A DNA stretch of 64,000 bases from Sphaerisporangium viridialbum (GCF_049674955.1 NZ_CP187232.1:8308001-8372000); one strand, 5' to 3'. Shown: positions 16,496 through 25,500, counted from the stretch's first letter. Translations and numbers: made by a program. The notes: generated from the letters alone by a model not told the origin.

Positions 16496-17677
16496 ATGGC
16501 CAGCGGGCTGCAACGCGTTGTGGACGGTCTGGCCGTCCAACTGGGCCGGGCCGTAATGCTGGAGGACCGGTTGCAGCACGTGCTCGCCTACAGCCGGCAG
16601 AAGGAGCCGCTCGACGACATACGGCGCGACTCCATCCTGCGCCGCGAGACGACTCCCGAGGTACGCGAGTGGCTGCGCGCCGCCGGGATCTTCGATGCGC
16701 AGGGCCCCATCCGCACGCCGGGCGCAGACGCGCTCGGGCTGCTGCCCCGCGTGTGCGTCCCCGCCCGGCACGGCGGACGGCTGCTCGGCTTCCTGTGGTT
16801 CATCGACGCCGGCCCGCCGATGTCGGAGGAGGAGATCGGCGTCGTGGCCGAGGTGGCCTCGGCCGTCGGGGTCGCGCTCTTCCACGAGAGCCTCGCCATC
16901 GGGCTCGCCGCGCACCGGGAGCTGGACGCGGTCACCAGCGTGCTGCTCGGCACCCAGGGCGCGGCGGAGGAGGGCGCGCGGAGCCTGATCGAGGCGGGCA
17001 GCTTCCCGCAGTCCGAGCCGGTCACCGTGGCGGTCGCCCGTCCCCTTCTGGACGGCCAGGTGGACGAGCCGTTACGCGAGGCGATGGAACGGGCCCTGCT
17101 GACCGTGCGGCACAGGCTCGGGCCGAGGCGCACGCTGCATCTCGTACGGTACGACCATGCCGTGCTGATCTTCTCCGGCGCCGCCCGCCCCGAGCAGATT
17201 CACGCGGCGATGGAGTTCCCTGTGGTGGTGGGCACGGGCGAGCCCCGGCCGCGCCTCGACCAGGCCTCCGGGTCGTACGTGGAGGCCGCGCGGGCCGCCG
17301 AGGTGGCGGCGCGGATGCCCGCCCTCGGGCCGTCGGCCGAGTGGTCACGCCTGGGCGTCTACCGGCTGCTGACCCAGCTCCCGCCCACCACGCTGAAGCT
17401 CCACGAAGGACTCGAACGCCTGCTCGCCGACGAGACCCACCGGCCCCTGCTGGAGGCGCTGGAGGTCTACCTCGACCTCGCCGGCAGCGCGCACGCCGCC
17501 TCGGAACGGCTCCGGCTGCACAGGACCTCGCTCTACTACCGCCTGCGGCGGGTGGAGGAGCTGGCGGGCACCGATCTAAGGGACGGCGGCGAGCGGCTCA
17601 CGCTGCACCTGAGCCTGAAGCTCGCCCGCCTCCTCGGCCGCTACCCGCGGGCGCACGGCCGAGGTACGGCCACCTGA
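16496..17677 (+). CDS. PucR-family transcriptional regulator
   Basis: 393 aa. A GAF-like N-terminal domain (LLPRVCVPARHGGRLLGFLWF, then PPMSEEEIGVVAEVASAVGV) is followed by a GGDEF-like/CdaR central part and a C-terminal PucR helix-turn-helix (YLDLAGSAHAASERLRLHRTSLYYRLRRVEELAG). Regulators of this class respond to small metabolites; the ligand is not predictable. The ATG at 16496 follows AGGAGG. It is divergent from the secreted protease gene and converges on ngcG, whose stop is 3 nt away. Confidence 0.9.
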   Translation: MASGLQRVVDGLAVQLGRAVMLEDRLQHVLAYSRQKEPLDDIRRDSILRRETTPEVREWLRAAGIFDAQGPIRTPGADALGLLPRVCVPARHGGRLLGFLWFIDAGPPMSEEEIGVVAEVASAVGVALFHESLAIGLAAHRELDAVTSVLLGTQGAAEEGARSLIEAGSFPQSEPVTVAVARPLLDGQVDEPLREAMERALLTVRHRLGPRRTLHLVRYDHAVLIFSGAARPEQIHAAMEFPVVVGTGEPRPRLDQASGSYVEAARAAEVAARMPALGPSAEWSRLGVYRLLTQLPPTTLKLHEGLERLLADETHRPLLEALEVYLDLAGSAHAASERLRLHRTSLYYRLRRVEELAGTDLRDGGERLTLHLSLKLARLLGRYPRAHGRGTAT

Positions 17678-17680
17678 CGG

Positions 17681-18589
17681 CTACTTGACGGCTCCAGCGG
17701 TGAGGCCGGACTGGATCTGCCGCTGGAAGATGATGTAGACGATCAGCATCGGGATGATCGCCATGCTCAGCGCCGCGAACAGGCCGGGCCAGTCGGCCTC
17801 GTAGCCGGCGGTGGTGTTGATGTTGGCGATGCCCTGGGTGATCACCCACTTGTCCTCGACGCTGCCCGACAGCAGCACGATCGGCAGGAGGTACTGGTTC
17901 CACTGGCCGAGGATGTTGAAGATCGTGATGCTGATCAGGCCGGGCTTGGCCATCGGCACCATGATCTGGAAGAACGTGCGGGTGTGCGAGGCGCCGTCCA
18001 TCATGGCCGCCTCCGCCACCGAGTTGGGCAGGGTCTTGAAGAACGCCGTCAGGAAGAACACCGTGAACGGCAGCGAGTAGGCGATGTAGACCAGGATCAC
18101 GCCGAGGTGGGTGTCGATCAGGCCGAGGTTCCGCACCACGAAGAACAGCGGCACCAGCGCCAGGAACACCGGGAAGGACAGCCCCGACACGAACAGGTAG
18201 TAGATCGCCCGGTTGCCGAAGAACCTGTAGCGCGCCAGCACGTACGCGGCCATCGACCCGAACAGCATCGTGAAGAGCGTGCTCACGCCGACCACGAAGA
18301 CCGTGTTCAGCATGTACCGCCCGATGTGGGCCTTCTCCCAGGCCCGGCCCCAGGAGGCCCAGCTGAAGCTCTCGGGCAGAGCGAGCGGCGCGTCGCCGAC
18401 GATCTCGGGGTTGGTCTTGAAGGACGCGAGGAACGTCCACAGGATCGGGCCGACGACCAGGATCGTCCACACGATCAGCGCGACGTGGGAGAGCGCCCCG
18501 AAGACGCCCGCCGGGTTCTTCCGCCGGCGCCGGGAGGCCGTGTGCGAGGCCTTGGCCACCCGGACCGCGTCGGTTTGGGTCGCCATCAT
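17681..18589 (-). CDS. ngcG: ABC sugar transporter permease (NgcG type)
   Basis: 302 aa, six transmembrane helices, with the binding-protein-dependent permease loop EAAMMDGASHTRTFFQIMVP (EAA motif). It pairs with the permease encoded just upstream; the ATG at 18589 overlaps the upstream TGA by 1 nt, so the two are translationally coupled. With the NgcE-type binding protein it should import N-acetylglucosamine and chitobiose. No ATPase gene is in the operon. In Streptomyces the shared ATPase MsiK serves this system, and an analogous one is expected elsewhere. Confidence 0.85.
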   Translation of the reverse strand: MMATQTDAVRVAKASHTASRRRRKNPAGVFGALSHVALIVWTILVVGPILWTFLASFKTNPEIVGDAPLALPESFSWASWGRAWEKAHIGRYMLNTVFVVGVSTLFTMLFGSMAAYVLARYRFFGNRAIYYLFVSGLSFPVFLALVPLFFVVRNLGLIDTHLGVILVYIAYSLPFTVFFLTAFFKTLPNSVAEAAMMDGASHTRTFFQIMVPMAKPGLISITIFNILGQWNQYLLPIVLLSGSVEDKWVITQGIANINTTAGYEADWPGLFAALSMAIIPMLIVYIIFQRQIQSGLTAGAVK

Positions 18590-19542
18590 CAGAGCTCGAT
18601 CCTCTCGCGGCGCGTCACGCGCAGGCTGAGCGCGGCGAACGTGATGGTCAGGAAGAACAGGGCCACGCCCATCGCGGAGGCGTAGCCGAACTTGGAGAAG
18701 GTGAACGCCGTGCGCCAGATCTCCAGGGGCAGGACCGTGGTGGCGTTGTCGGGACCGCCCCGGTCGACCGAGAGCACCTGGACCAGGGCGAAGCAGTCGA
18801 AGGCCGCGATGCCGAGGTAGACCCAGCCGACCTGGATCGTGTCCCAGATCAGCGGGAGCGTGATGCTGAAGAAGAGCCGGAACCGGCCGGCCCCGTCGAG
18901 GGCCGCCGCCTCGAAGACGTCGCTCGGGATGGCCGACATCCCCGCGGAGAACAGCACGACGTAGAAGCCGACGGACTGCCAGACCACCACGCCCATGATC
19001 GACCAGAGGGCGAGGTCGGTGTTGATCAGCCAGCCGACCGGGTTGACGCCCACCCACTTCAGGATGCCGTTCAGCACGCCGGTCTGGTCGGGGCGGTAGA
19101 TCGCCTGGAACAGGACGCCCACGACGGCCACGGCCAGGACCTGGGGGAAGAAGTAGACCACCCGGTAGAACTTCGACCCCCAGACCCCGGTCATCCTCCC
19201 GCCCCTGCTGCCCCCTCCGAGGTTCAGCAGGAACGAGAAGAACAGCGCGATCGCGATGGTGATCAGCGGCATGGCGAGCAGCAGGAGCCCGTGGTGGCGC
19301 ACGGCCGCCCAGAAGACGTCGTCGTCCAGCAGGCGGGTGAAGTTCTCGAACCCGATGAACTGCGGATTCGCGGAGATCCCCCGCCAGTTGGTCAGCGAGA
19401 TGTAGAACGCCTGCGCGTAGGGGCTGATCACGAAGACCACATAGAGGATCAACGGGATCACGAGGAACGAGAAGATGAACCCGTACTTCCTGGCCTTCGC
19501 GTTGAGCAGCCTCGCGGCGAGCCCTCCGTCGCCTTGCCGCAT
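18589..19542 (-). CDS. ngcF: ABC sugar transporter permease (NgcF type)
   Basis: 317 aa, MalF-like permease with six helices and the EAA loop EAAALDGAGRFRLFFSITLP. The N-terminal basic stretch before the first helix (YGFIFSFLVIPLILYVVFVI) fits a cytoplasmic start. It lies 6 nt after the binding-protein gene and overlaps ngcG by 1 nt, giving one operon ngcE-ngcF-ngcG. The order and the NgcE identity are the basis for the symbol. Confidence 0.85.
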   Translation of the reverse strand: MRQGDGGLAARLLNAKARKYGFIFSFLVIPLILYVVFVISPYAQAFYISLTNWRGISANPQFIGFENFTRLLDDDVFWAAVRHHGLLLLAMPLITIAIALFFSFLLNLGGGSRGGRMTGVWGSKFYRVVYFFPQVLAVAVVGVLFQAIYRPDQTGVLNGILKWVGVNPVGWLINTDLALWSIMGVVVWQSVGFYVVLFSAGMSAIPSDVFEAAALDGAGRFRLFFSITLPLIWDTIQVGWVYLGIAAFDCFALVQVLSVDRGGPDNATTVLPLEIWRTAFTFSKFGYASAMGVALFFLTITFAALSLRVTRRERIEL

Positions 19543-19548
19543 GATCTA

Positions 19549-21000
19549 CTACACCGTCCGGTTCTGCTTGGTGGTGGAGGAGTCGGCCTTGACCGCGTCG
19601 GCCTTCTTCTGCATCTTGGCGCAGAACTCATCGGCGGAGATGCGGCCGAACATCAGCGAGTTGGTCTGCTTGCGCAGCTCGGTCTCCAGCTCCTTGTACC
19701 AGTTCTCGAAGCTGCTGTAGGTGACGATGTTGGCGCCCGCGGCCGTCTGGGCGTCGTTGATGCTCTTGAGGCCCGGGGACAGCGAGAGGCCCTCGGCGGC
19801 GCCGACGACGACGGTGAGGCTGCCGGACTTCTCGGTGAAGCCCTTGGCACCCTCCTTGGAGAGCATGATGCGGGCGTACTCGAGGGCGCCGGGGGTGTTC
19901 TTGCCCTTCGCGGGGATGATGTACGGCTCGCCCGCGGCGGAGCGGATGGCCTCGAACGGCATCTTGTCGGACGGCGTGAGGCTCGGGGTCGGCGTCACGG
20001 CGTACTCGAAGGTGTCGGGCGTGTTGCTCTTCTGCTCGTTCTCCAGCCAGGAGCCGGACGGGTACAGAGCGACCTTGTCCTGGTTCTGCCGGGTCTGGAC
20101 CTCGGTGTGGATGAGGCCCTCGTAGCTCTTGTCCATGTACTTGCCGATTTCGGCCCACGCGGCGGCCGACTGCTTCACGGAGTCACGGGTCCACGCGCCG
20201 TCTTCGAGGTTGTCGATGTCGATCAGAAGCTGGTTGCCCTCGATCTTCGCCGCCGTGATGAGGATCATCCAGTACTGGTAGTAGGAGGCGTTCTTGCCCG
20301 CGTAGGCGTAGGGCGTGATGCCGGCCTTCTTGATGGTCTCGCAGAGGGTCTTGAACTCGTCGAACGTCTTCGGCGGGGTCCAGCCCTTCTCCTTGAAGAG
20401 CTTGCCGTTGTACCAGAGGCCGTAGCCGCTGGAGACGTAGTTGAGGATGTACGGCTTGCCGGCGATGAGGCCGGACTCGACGGTGCCGGGGATCAGCGTG
20501 TCCCTGACCTTCTTGCTCGGGTCGTCGAGCGAGGGGGCGTCGAACAGCTGGGTGAGGTCGAGCAACTGGCCCTCGGTCTGCAGGGCGCCGTTGTCCATCA
20601 GGTCGGAGCCGGAGTTGGCGATGAAGTCGGGGACGTCGCCGCTGGCGAAGCGGGGCTGCAGCGTCTGGGCGATCTGCTGCGTGGCGACGTGCTTGACGGA
20701 GGCCTTCGGGAACTCCGTCTTGTACAGCGGCTCGTGCACGTCGGTGGCGTAGCTGTCGCCGAGACCGCCCTTGAAGATGACCACTTCGAGGGGGGCGTCC
20801 GCCTTGACCCCGAAGGGGTTGGCAGCCGAGGTCGCGGCGCCGCTGCCCGCGGCGGTCGGGGAGGCCGCGGAGCTGCCTCCGCTGGTCGCGCAGGCGCTCA
20901 GCATGCTCGCCGCCGGACCTGCGACGAGTGCGGTGAGGCCGATCCGGCGGAGCATCTGCCGCCGGGTGATCTCTCGGGGCGTGCCGGCGGAGTTGGACAT
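19549..21000 (-). CDS. ngcE: N-acetylglucosamine/diacetylchitobiose ABC transporter binding lipoprotein
   Basis: 483 aa. A Tat-like RRQMLRRIG signal runs into a lipobox LSAC (Cys ~38), so it is an exported lipoprotein. The body is a type 1 extracellular solute-binding protein with the NgcE pattern (PLEVVIFKGGLGDSYATDVH, NYVSSGYGLWYNGKLFKEKG). NgcE binds N-acetylglucosamine and chitobiose from chitin. ATG 21000 has GGAGGG just upstream; the frame extends nine codons further without support. A 17-nt palindrome at 21028-21044 lies in the leader, so substrate-controlled repression is likely. Confidence 0.88.
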   Translation of the reverse strand: MSNSAGTPREITRRQMLRRIGLTALVAGPAASMLSACATSGGSSAASPTAAGSGAATSAANPFGVKADAPLEVVIFKGGLGDSYATDVHEPLYKTEFPKASVKHVATQQIAQTLQPRFASGDVPDFIANSGSDLMDNGALQTEGQLLDLTQLFDAPSLDDPSKKVRDTLIPGTVESGLIAGKPYILNYVSSGYGLWYNGKLFKEKGWTPPKTFDEFKTLCETIKKAGITPYAYAGKNASYYQYWMILITAAKIEGNQLLIDIDNLEDGAWTRDSVKQSAAAWAEIGKYMDKSYEGLIHTEVQTRQNQDKVALYPSGSWLENEQKSNTPDTFEYAVTPTPSLTPSDKMPFEAIRSAAGEPYIIPAKGKNTPGALEYARIMLSKEGAKGFTEKSGSLTVVVGAAEGLSLSPGLKSINDAQTAAGANIVTYSSFENWYKELETELRKQTNSLMFGRISADEFCAKMQKKADAVKADSSTTKQNRTV

Positions 21001-21027
21001 GCAACCCTCCAGGAATGGGGCAATCAA

Positions 21028-21044
21028 TTAGGAAAGTTTCCTAA
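21028..21044. promoter_or_regulatory. 17-nt palindromic operator upstream of ngcEFG
   Basis: TTAGGAAA-G-TTTCCTAA is a perfect 8-bp dyad around a central G, 28 nt before the ngcE start. The A/T-flanked form resembles sites of ROK-family sugar repressors (NagC-like); DasR sites look different. The regulator assignment is inference. Confidence 0.65.
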
Positions 21045-21497
21045 ACGTTTGAGGAACGTACGTCCATCCCAGTACAGCGTCAAGTGGTATGGGCCAACCC
21101 GTGATCGAGCTGTAGCCGACCAGCAAACGACCCGCGACAAAGGGGGACGTCCGACACCTTGCGAAACTCCTCCGTAACCTAACAACGGCACAGGTCACCG
21201 GCCGATGATGGCACAAATTGAAGCCGAATCGACACCCCTTTGACCCGGTCTAGACCAGTGAAGTCGTGGCGGCCCGTCATGCCGTCAGAGGTCCGGTCGG
21301 CGGCCTCTCCGGCCGGTCCGCCCGGTCGCCGAAAGTGAGGGCGCGAGCGCGCAGCGTCGGCGGCGGGCGCGGGACCTCGGCGTCCACGCGAGACCCGGAT
21401 GTCCACGGAGATGTCCACGGGACGGACCTGGCTGCGGCGGAACGCGCCGAGCGGCTAGCGTCGAACCCAACATCTCCGACATTCGAGGAGCAAAGGG
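21045..21497. other. 453-nt intergenic region between divergent ngcE and DUF4032 genes
   Basis: No gene seen. It must hold the ngc promoter near its left end and the DUF4032 promoter near its right end. A short direct repeat GATGTCCACGG occurs twice at about 21,400-21,420. Open frames here have no ribosome sites. Confidence 0.5.
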
Positions 21498-22733
21498 TTG
21501 CCGCTCCAGATGACTGGCGCTCCCAGCGATCCCGACCTCATCCGCCTGCCTTGGGACCTTCCCCTGGAGAACTGGCCCGAGCACCACCTCGTGACGCTGC
21601 CGCGCGGCATCTCCCGGCACGTCGTCCGGTTCGCCCGGCTGTCCGGACGGGTCTACGCGATCAAGGAGATCAGCGAGCGGTACGCCAAGCGGGAGTACCA
21701 GCTCCTGTGGGACCTGAGCCGCCTCGACACCCCGTCCGTCGAGCCCGTGGCCGTCGTCACCGGCAGGACGGACGCCGCCGGCGAGCCGCTGGACTCGGCG
21801 CTGATCACCCGGCACCTGCAGTTCTCACTCCCCTACCGGGCGATGCTCTCCGGCACGCTGCGGCCCGACACGCTGATCCGCCTGCTGGACGCGCTGGCCG
21901 TGCTGCTCGTACGGCTGCACCTGGCCGGGTTCTACTGGGGCGACTGCTCGCTGAGCAACACCCTCTTCAGGCGGGACGCGGGGGCGTTCGCGGCGTACCT
22001 GGTGGACGCGGAGACCGGCGAGCTGCACCCGGTGATCAGCGAGGGCCAGCGTAACCACGACATCGAAGTCGCCTACGTCAACATTTATGGCGAGATGCTG
22101 GACCTGGAGGCGGGCGGGTTCCTGCACCCATCGATCGACCCTCTGGCGTTCGCCGACCAGCTCTGCGAGCGCTACCGCCGGCTCTGGGACGAGCTCACGC
22201 AGGAGGAGATCGTCGAGGACGTCGAGTGGCATCTCATCGACCAGCGGATCCGGCGGCTGAACTCACTGGGCTTCGACGTCGCCGAGATGATGGTCAGGCG
22301 CAAGGCGGGCACCGCCCGGCTGATCGTGCGGCCGAAGGTCGTGGACGCCGGGCACCACCAGCGCCGCCTGCTCCGCCTCACCGGGCTCGACGTCGAGGAG
22401 AACCAGGCCAGGCGGCTGCTCAACGACCTCGACTCCTTCCGGGTGGCCAAGGGGCTCCGCCACGAGGACGAGGCGATCGTCGCCCACCGCTGGCTCGCCG
22501 AGACCTTCCAGCCGACGGTGCACGCGATCCCGCAGGAGCTGCGCGGCAAGCTGGAGCCCGCGCAGCTCTTCCACGAGGTGCTCGACCACCGGTGGTTCAT
22601 GTCGGAGGCCGAGGGCCGCGACGTCGGCCTGGACGCGGCCCTGCGGTCGTACGTCGACACAGTGCTGGTGTACAAGCCGGACGAGAAGGCCATCATCGGC
22701 GACGACTCCACCGCGGACGCGGTGAGCCCCTGA
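21498..22733 (+). CDS. DUF4032 / LPS-kinase-like protein
   Basis: 411 aa. The N-terminal half has a kinase-like fold: a beta-strand Lys in GRVYAIKEISERYAKREYQL, a catalytic-loop analogue GFYWGDCSLSNTLF and a metal-site analogue AYLVDAETGELH. The C-terminal half (~200 residues) is the DUF4032 domain. The role is unknown; similarity to WaaP-type small-molecule kinases is at fold level only. TTG 21498 is chosen because GAGGAG lies 7 nt upstream; the next ATG, four codons on, would be 19 nt from it. It converges on the DUF523 gene with a 1-nt gap. Confidence 0.82.
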   Translation: MPLQMTGAPSDPDLIRLPWDLPLENWPEHHLVTLPRGISRHVVRFARLSGRVYAIKEISERYAKREYQLLWDLSRLDTPSVEPVAVVTGRTDAAGEPLDSALITRHLQFSLPYRAMLSGTLRPDTLIRLLDALAVLLVRLHLAGFYWGDCSLSNTLFRRDAGAFAAYLVDAETGELHPVISEGQRNHDIEVAYVNIYGEMLDLEAGGFLHPSIDPLAFADQLCERYRRLWDELTQEEIVEDVEWHLIDQRIRRLNSLGFDVAEMMVRRKAGTARLIVRPKVVDAGHHQRRLLRLTGLDVEENQARRLLNDLDSFRVAKGLRHEDEAIVAHRWLAETFQPTVHAIPQELRGKLEPAQLFHEVLDHRWFMSEAEGRDVGLDAALRSYVDTVLVYKPDEKAIIGDDSTADAVSP

Positions 22734-22734
22734 T

Positions 22735-23235
22735 CTACACGGTGGCCTCCAGCTCGCCGAGGTACTCCGCGGCCTCCGCGATGCGGTCCTCGCCGTACAC
22801 GCGGATGCCGTCGGACTCCAGCAGGGCCGCGGTCACCCCGGCGCCGGGGGTGACCCTGCCCCGGAAGGTGCCGTCGTGGATGCGCAGGCTGCCGCAGGAC
22901 GGGCTTCCGTCCTTCAGCAGGGCGATCCTGATGCCCATGGAGCGAGCCAGGGCGAGGGCGGAGTAGGCCCCGGAGAGGAAGTGGCGCGTGACGTCGGAGC
23001 CGTCGGGCGTGAGGATGCGCGCCGCGCCGGCCAGCACGGCCGCGCCGCCGACGCCGCCCTCGATCTCCGCGGGCGGCCTCGGCACGGGCAGCCCGCCCTC
23101 GACCTCCGGGCAGAACGGCACCAGCCGCCCCTCGGCACGCCAGCCCGCGAGCAGCGCGTCGTCGACGGTCTTCGCGCGCCCGTCGAAGCGAACCGGCCGC
23201 CCCATCAGGCACGCGCTCACGAGGATCCGCTCCAT
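22735..23235 (-). CDS. DUF523 family protein
   Basis: 166 aa. The DUF523 signature is complete: an N-terminal VSACLMGRPVRFDG, FCPEVEGGLPVPRPPAEI in the middle, and KDGSPSCGS with further Gly-rich turns. Conserved Cys residues (in SACLMG, FCPE and SPSCG) suggest metal or cluster binding, but no function is established for the family. It converges tightly on the DUF4032 gene and follows, on the same strand, the monooxygenase gene with ~40 nt between. Confidence 0.88.
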   Translation of the reverse strand: MERILVSACLMGRPVRFDGRAKTVDDALLAGWRAEGRLVPFCPEVEGGLPVPRPPAEIEGGVGGAAVLAGAARILTPDGSDVTRHFLSGAYSALALARSMGIRIALLKDGSPSCGSLRIHDGTFRGRVTPGAGVTAALLESDGIRVYGEDRIAEAAEYLGELEATV

Positions 23236-23274
23236 CCCTTCACGTTAGCTCGCAGGGCCGTACCGGACGCGGGC

Positions 23275-24387
23275 TCACCCGGCGTCGAGCGAGATCGCGT
23301 TCTTGGCACGGTCGATCGACTCCTCGGACGCGGCCCCGCCGGGGTTCTCGGTGGCGAGCGCCTGGTTGAGCTCGGCGAACGGGCGCATGCGCTCCTCGTA
23401 GCGGGGGAACGCCTTGGTGTGGTCACCGCCCGCCCGGCCGAGCTCCTGGGCCAGTACGTAGGCGCCCACCAGCGCCAGGCTGGTCCCCTGGCCGGACAGC
23501 GGCGAGGGGCAGTAGCCGGCGTCGCCGAGCAGCGCCACCCTGCCCTTCGTCCAGCGGCCGGCGCGGATCTGGGCCATCGCGTCGAAGTAGAAGTCCGGCG
23601 CCTCCCACATGGCCTTCAGCAGCCTCGGGGTCTCCCAGCGCAGGCCCGACAGCCGCTCGGCGACGAGCCTCTTCTGCCGCTCGGCGTCGCCGTAGTCGTG
23701 GCCGGGCGGCTCGGACGCGAAGCCGAGCGTGACCCTGATCCCGGTGTTGCCGCGCACCGGGTAGATGCCGTAGCCCGCGTCGCCCTCCCTGTACCAGACC
23801 TGCCAGTTGTCCAGGTTCAGGAAGTTGTCCGCGCTGAAGATCGCCAGATGGGTGCCGAGGGGGTGGATGAACCGGCTCTCCTCGCCGAAGGCCAGCCTGC
23901 GGACGTTGGAGTGCAGGCCGTCGGCGCCCACCACCAGGTCGAAGGCACGAGACTCCCCGCGCTCGAAGCCGGCCCGCACGCCGTGCTCGTCCTCCTCCAG
24001 GGTTTCGATCGAGTCGCCGAAGACGTACTCGACGTCGTCGCGGGTCCGCTCGTACAGCAGGCTCGTCAGATCCTCGCGCAGCAGCTCGACGTCGCCGCTG
24101 TCGAGGCGGCCGGCCGAGAAGGTCATCTCGGTGGAACGCCAGGTCTCGTTGCCGTCGCCGTCGACGGTCGACATGCCGCGCATCCGGGTGCGGGCCCGCC
24201 GCACCTCGGCTTCGATGCCCATCCGCGCGACGACCTCCATGGCCACACCGCGGACGTCGATCGCCTGGCCGCCCTGCCGGGGCGCGGGGGCGCGCTCGAC
24301 CACGGTGGGCGTGAAGCCATGGCGGCGCAGCCAGTAGGCGAGCGCGGGCCCGGCGACGCTCGCGCCGGAGATGAGCACGGTCTTCAT
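23275..24387 (-). CDS. FAD-dependent monooxygenase (PHBH/TetX type)
   Basis: 370 aa. FAD-binding motifs: ISGASVAGPALAYWLRRHG (residues ~6-24), the DG motif VVGADGLHSNVRRLAF and the GD motif ALLGDAGYCPSPLSGQGTSL. Such enzymes hydroxylate aromatic or polyketide substrates, including antibiotics in the Tet(X) group; the substrate is unknown. ATG 24387 lies 5 nt after GGGAGG. It is divergent from a GntR-TetR fusion regulator, and inverted repeats lie between the two genes, so it is very likely the regulator's target. Confidence 0.9.
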   Translation of the reverse strand: MKTVLISGASVAGPALAYWLRRHGFTPTVVERAPAPRQGGQAIDVRGVAMEVVARMGIEAEVRRARTRMRGMSTVDGDGNETWRSTEMTFSAGRLDSGDVELLREDLTSLLYERTRDDVEYVFGDSIETLEEDEHGVRAGFERGESRAFDLVVGADGLHSNVRRLAFGEESRFIHPLGTHLAIFSADNFLNLDNWQVWYREGDAGYGIYPVRGNTGIRVTLGFASEPPGHDYGDAERQKRLVAERLSGLRWETPRLLKAMWEAPDFYFDAMAQIRAGRWTKGRVALLGDAGYCPSPLSGQGTSLALVGAYVLAQELGRAGGDHTKAFPRYEERMRPFAELNQALATENPGGAASEESIDRAKNAISLDAG

Positions 24388-24400
24388 GGAAACCTCCCTG

Positions 24401-24432
24401 ATACGTTGTACGCCAGTGAATGTACAGCGTAT
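24401..24432. promoter_or_regulatory. Inverted repeat upstream of the monooxygenase gene
   Basis: ATACGTTGTAC (24401-24411) and GTACAGCGTAT (24422-24432) are 11-nt arms with one mismatch and a 10-nt spacer, placed just upstream of the monooxygenase ribosome site. The length suits a TetR-type operator; the adjacent fusion regulator carries a TetR domain. Confidence 0.5.
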
Positions 24433-24465
24433 GCACAGCCCTGCCAACAGGCGTTTTCAGCCTCG

Positions 24466-24477
24466 TGTACTAGTACA
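24466..24477. promoter_or_regulatory. GntR-type palindrome, copy 1
   Basis: TGTACTAGTACA is a perfect 12-bp palindrome matching the GntR-family half-site style (GT-x-TA around a centre). It lies midway between the divergent monooxygenase and regulator genes. An identical copy is 47 nt away. Confidence 0.65.
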
Positions 24478-24512
24478 GATGCCGATCCAGGACCGTTCGT
24501 GCTGCTAGCCTC

Positions 24513-24524
24513 TGTACTAGTACA
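24513..24524. promoter_or_regulatory. GntR-type palindrome, copy 2
   Basis: Identical to the site at 24466-24477 and extended to a 14-bp palindrome by flanking C and G (24512-24525). It ends 16 nt before the regulator's start codon, so binding would block the regulator's own promoter or leader. Confidence 0.65.
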
Positions 24525-24540
24525 GGAATGGGAGACGGCA

Positions 24541-25500
24541 GTGGTGGCGAAATCCGATCCGCCCTACCTCCGCATCGCCGCCGAGATCCGGCGGCGCATC
24601 GCGGACGGCGAGCTCGCTCCCGGCGAGCGGGTGCCCTCGACCCGGCGGATCGCCAGGGAGTGGGACGTGGCGCTGGCCACGGCGACGAAGGCGCTGACCG
24701 CGCTGCGCCAGGAAGGGCTCGTAGAGGCCCGGCCCCGGGCAGGCACCGTGGTGGCTCCCCTCGAACCCGCCCCCGAGCGGCCCCGCCACCGCGCCGCGGC
24801 CGACCCCGACCACGAGCTGACCCGCGAGCGCATCGTGCGCGCCGCCATCGAGATCGCCGACGCCGAGGGACTGGCCGCGCTGTCCATGCGCGGCGTCGCG
24901 GCCCGGCTGGGCGTCGCCACCATGTCGCCCTACCGCCATGTCAACAGCAAGGACGACCTGATCCTGCTGATGGCCGACGCCGCCTTCGGCGAGGAGTCCT
25001 ATCCCGCCGAGGTGCCCTCCGGCTGGCGGGCGCGCCTGGAGCTCGGGGGGCGCACGCTGTGGGAGATCCATCGCAGGCATCCGTGGCTGGCGCAGATCAC
25101 CGCGCTCACCAGGCCCGTGGTGCTGCCCAACCTGTTGGTCCACGCCGAGTGGGCGCTGAGCGCCCTCGACGGCCACGGCCTCGGCCCCGCGACCATGCTC
25201 GACCTGCACGTGCTGTTCTACAGCTACGTCCAGAGCATCGCGGCCAACCTCGAAAGGGCGGCGCAGGCCGAGGCCCTCACGGGCCTGTCGGAGGACCAGT
25301 GGATGGACCTCCAGGCGCCCGCCCTGACGGCCATCGCCGCCTCAGGCGACTGCCCGACGTTCGCCAGGATCACCGGCGAGCTGGTGAACGGCTACGAGCT
25401 CCGTCTCGACGAGCTGTTCGAGCTGGGCCTCAAGCAGATGCTCGACGGCCTCGCCGTACGCATCGAGGGGCCCGCTACGGGCGGTCGGCCCGCTCGGTGA
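24541..25500 (+). CDS. GntR-TetR fusion transcriptional regulator
   Basis: 319 aa with two DNA-binding domains. Residues ~5-70 are a GntR winged helix (PYLRIAAEIRRRIADGELAPG, then TRRIAREWDVALATATKALTAL). Residues ~95-145 are a TetR helix-turn-helix (IVRAAIEIADAEGLAALSMRG, then LGVATMSPYRHVNSKDDL), followed by a TetR-type C-terminal ligand domain. Tandem GTG codons at 24541 and 24544 follow GGGAGA; either could start. The divergent flavin monooxygenase gene and two classes of palindrome between them suggest local control of that gene and autoregulation. The 3' end overlaps the next gene antisense by 26 nt. Confidence 0.88.
   Translation: MVAKSDPPYLRIAAEIRRRIADGELAPGERVPSTRRIAREWDVALATATKALTALRQEGLVEARPRAGTVVAPLEPAPERPRHRAAADPDHELTRERIVRAAIEIADAEGLAALSMRGVAARLGVATMSPYRHVNSKDDLILLMADAAFGEESYPAEVPSGWRARLELGGRTLWEIHRRHPWLAQITALTRPVVLPNLLVHAEWALSALDGHGLGPATMLDLHVLFYSYVQSIAANLERAAQAEALTGLSEDQWMDLQAPALTAIAASGDCPTFARITGELVNGYELRLDELFELGLKQMLDGLAVRIEGPATGGRPAR

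Noticed and set aside
22876..24540. Long N-terminal extension of the GntR-TetR frame
   Set aside because: It runs antisense through the DUF523 and monooxygenase genes; the GntR domain begins exactly at the GTG near 24541, which has a ribosome site.
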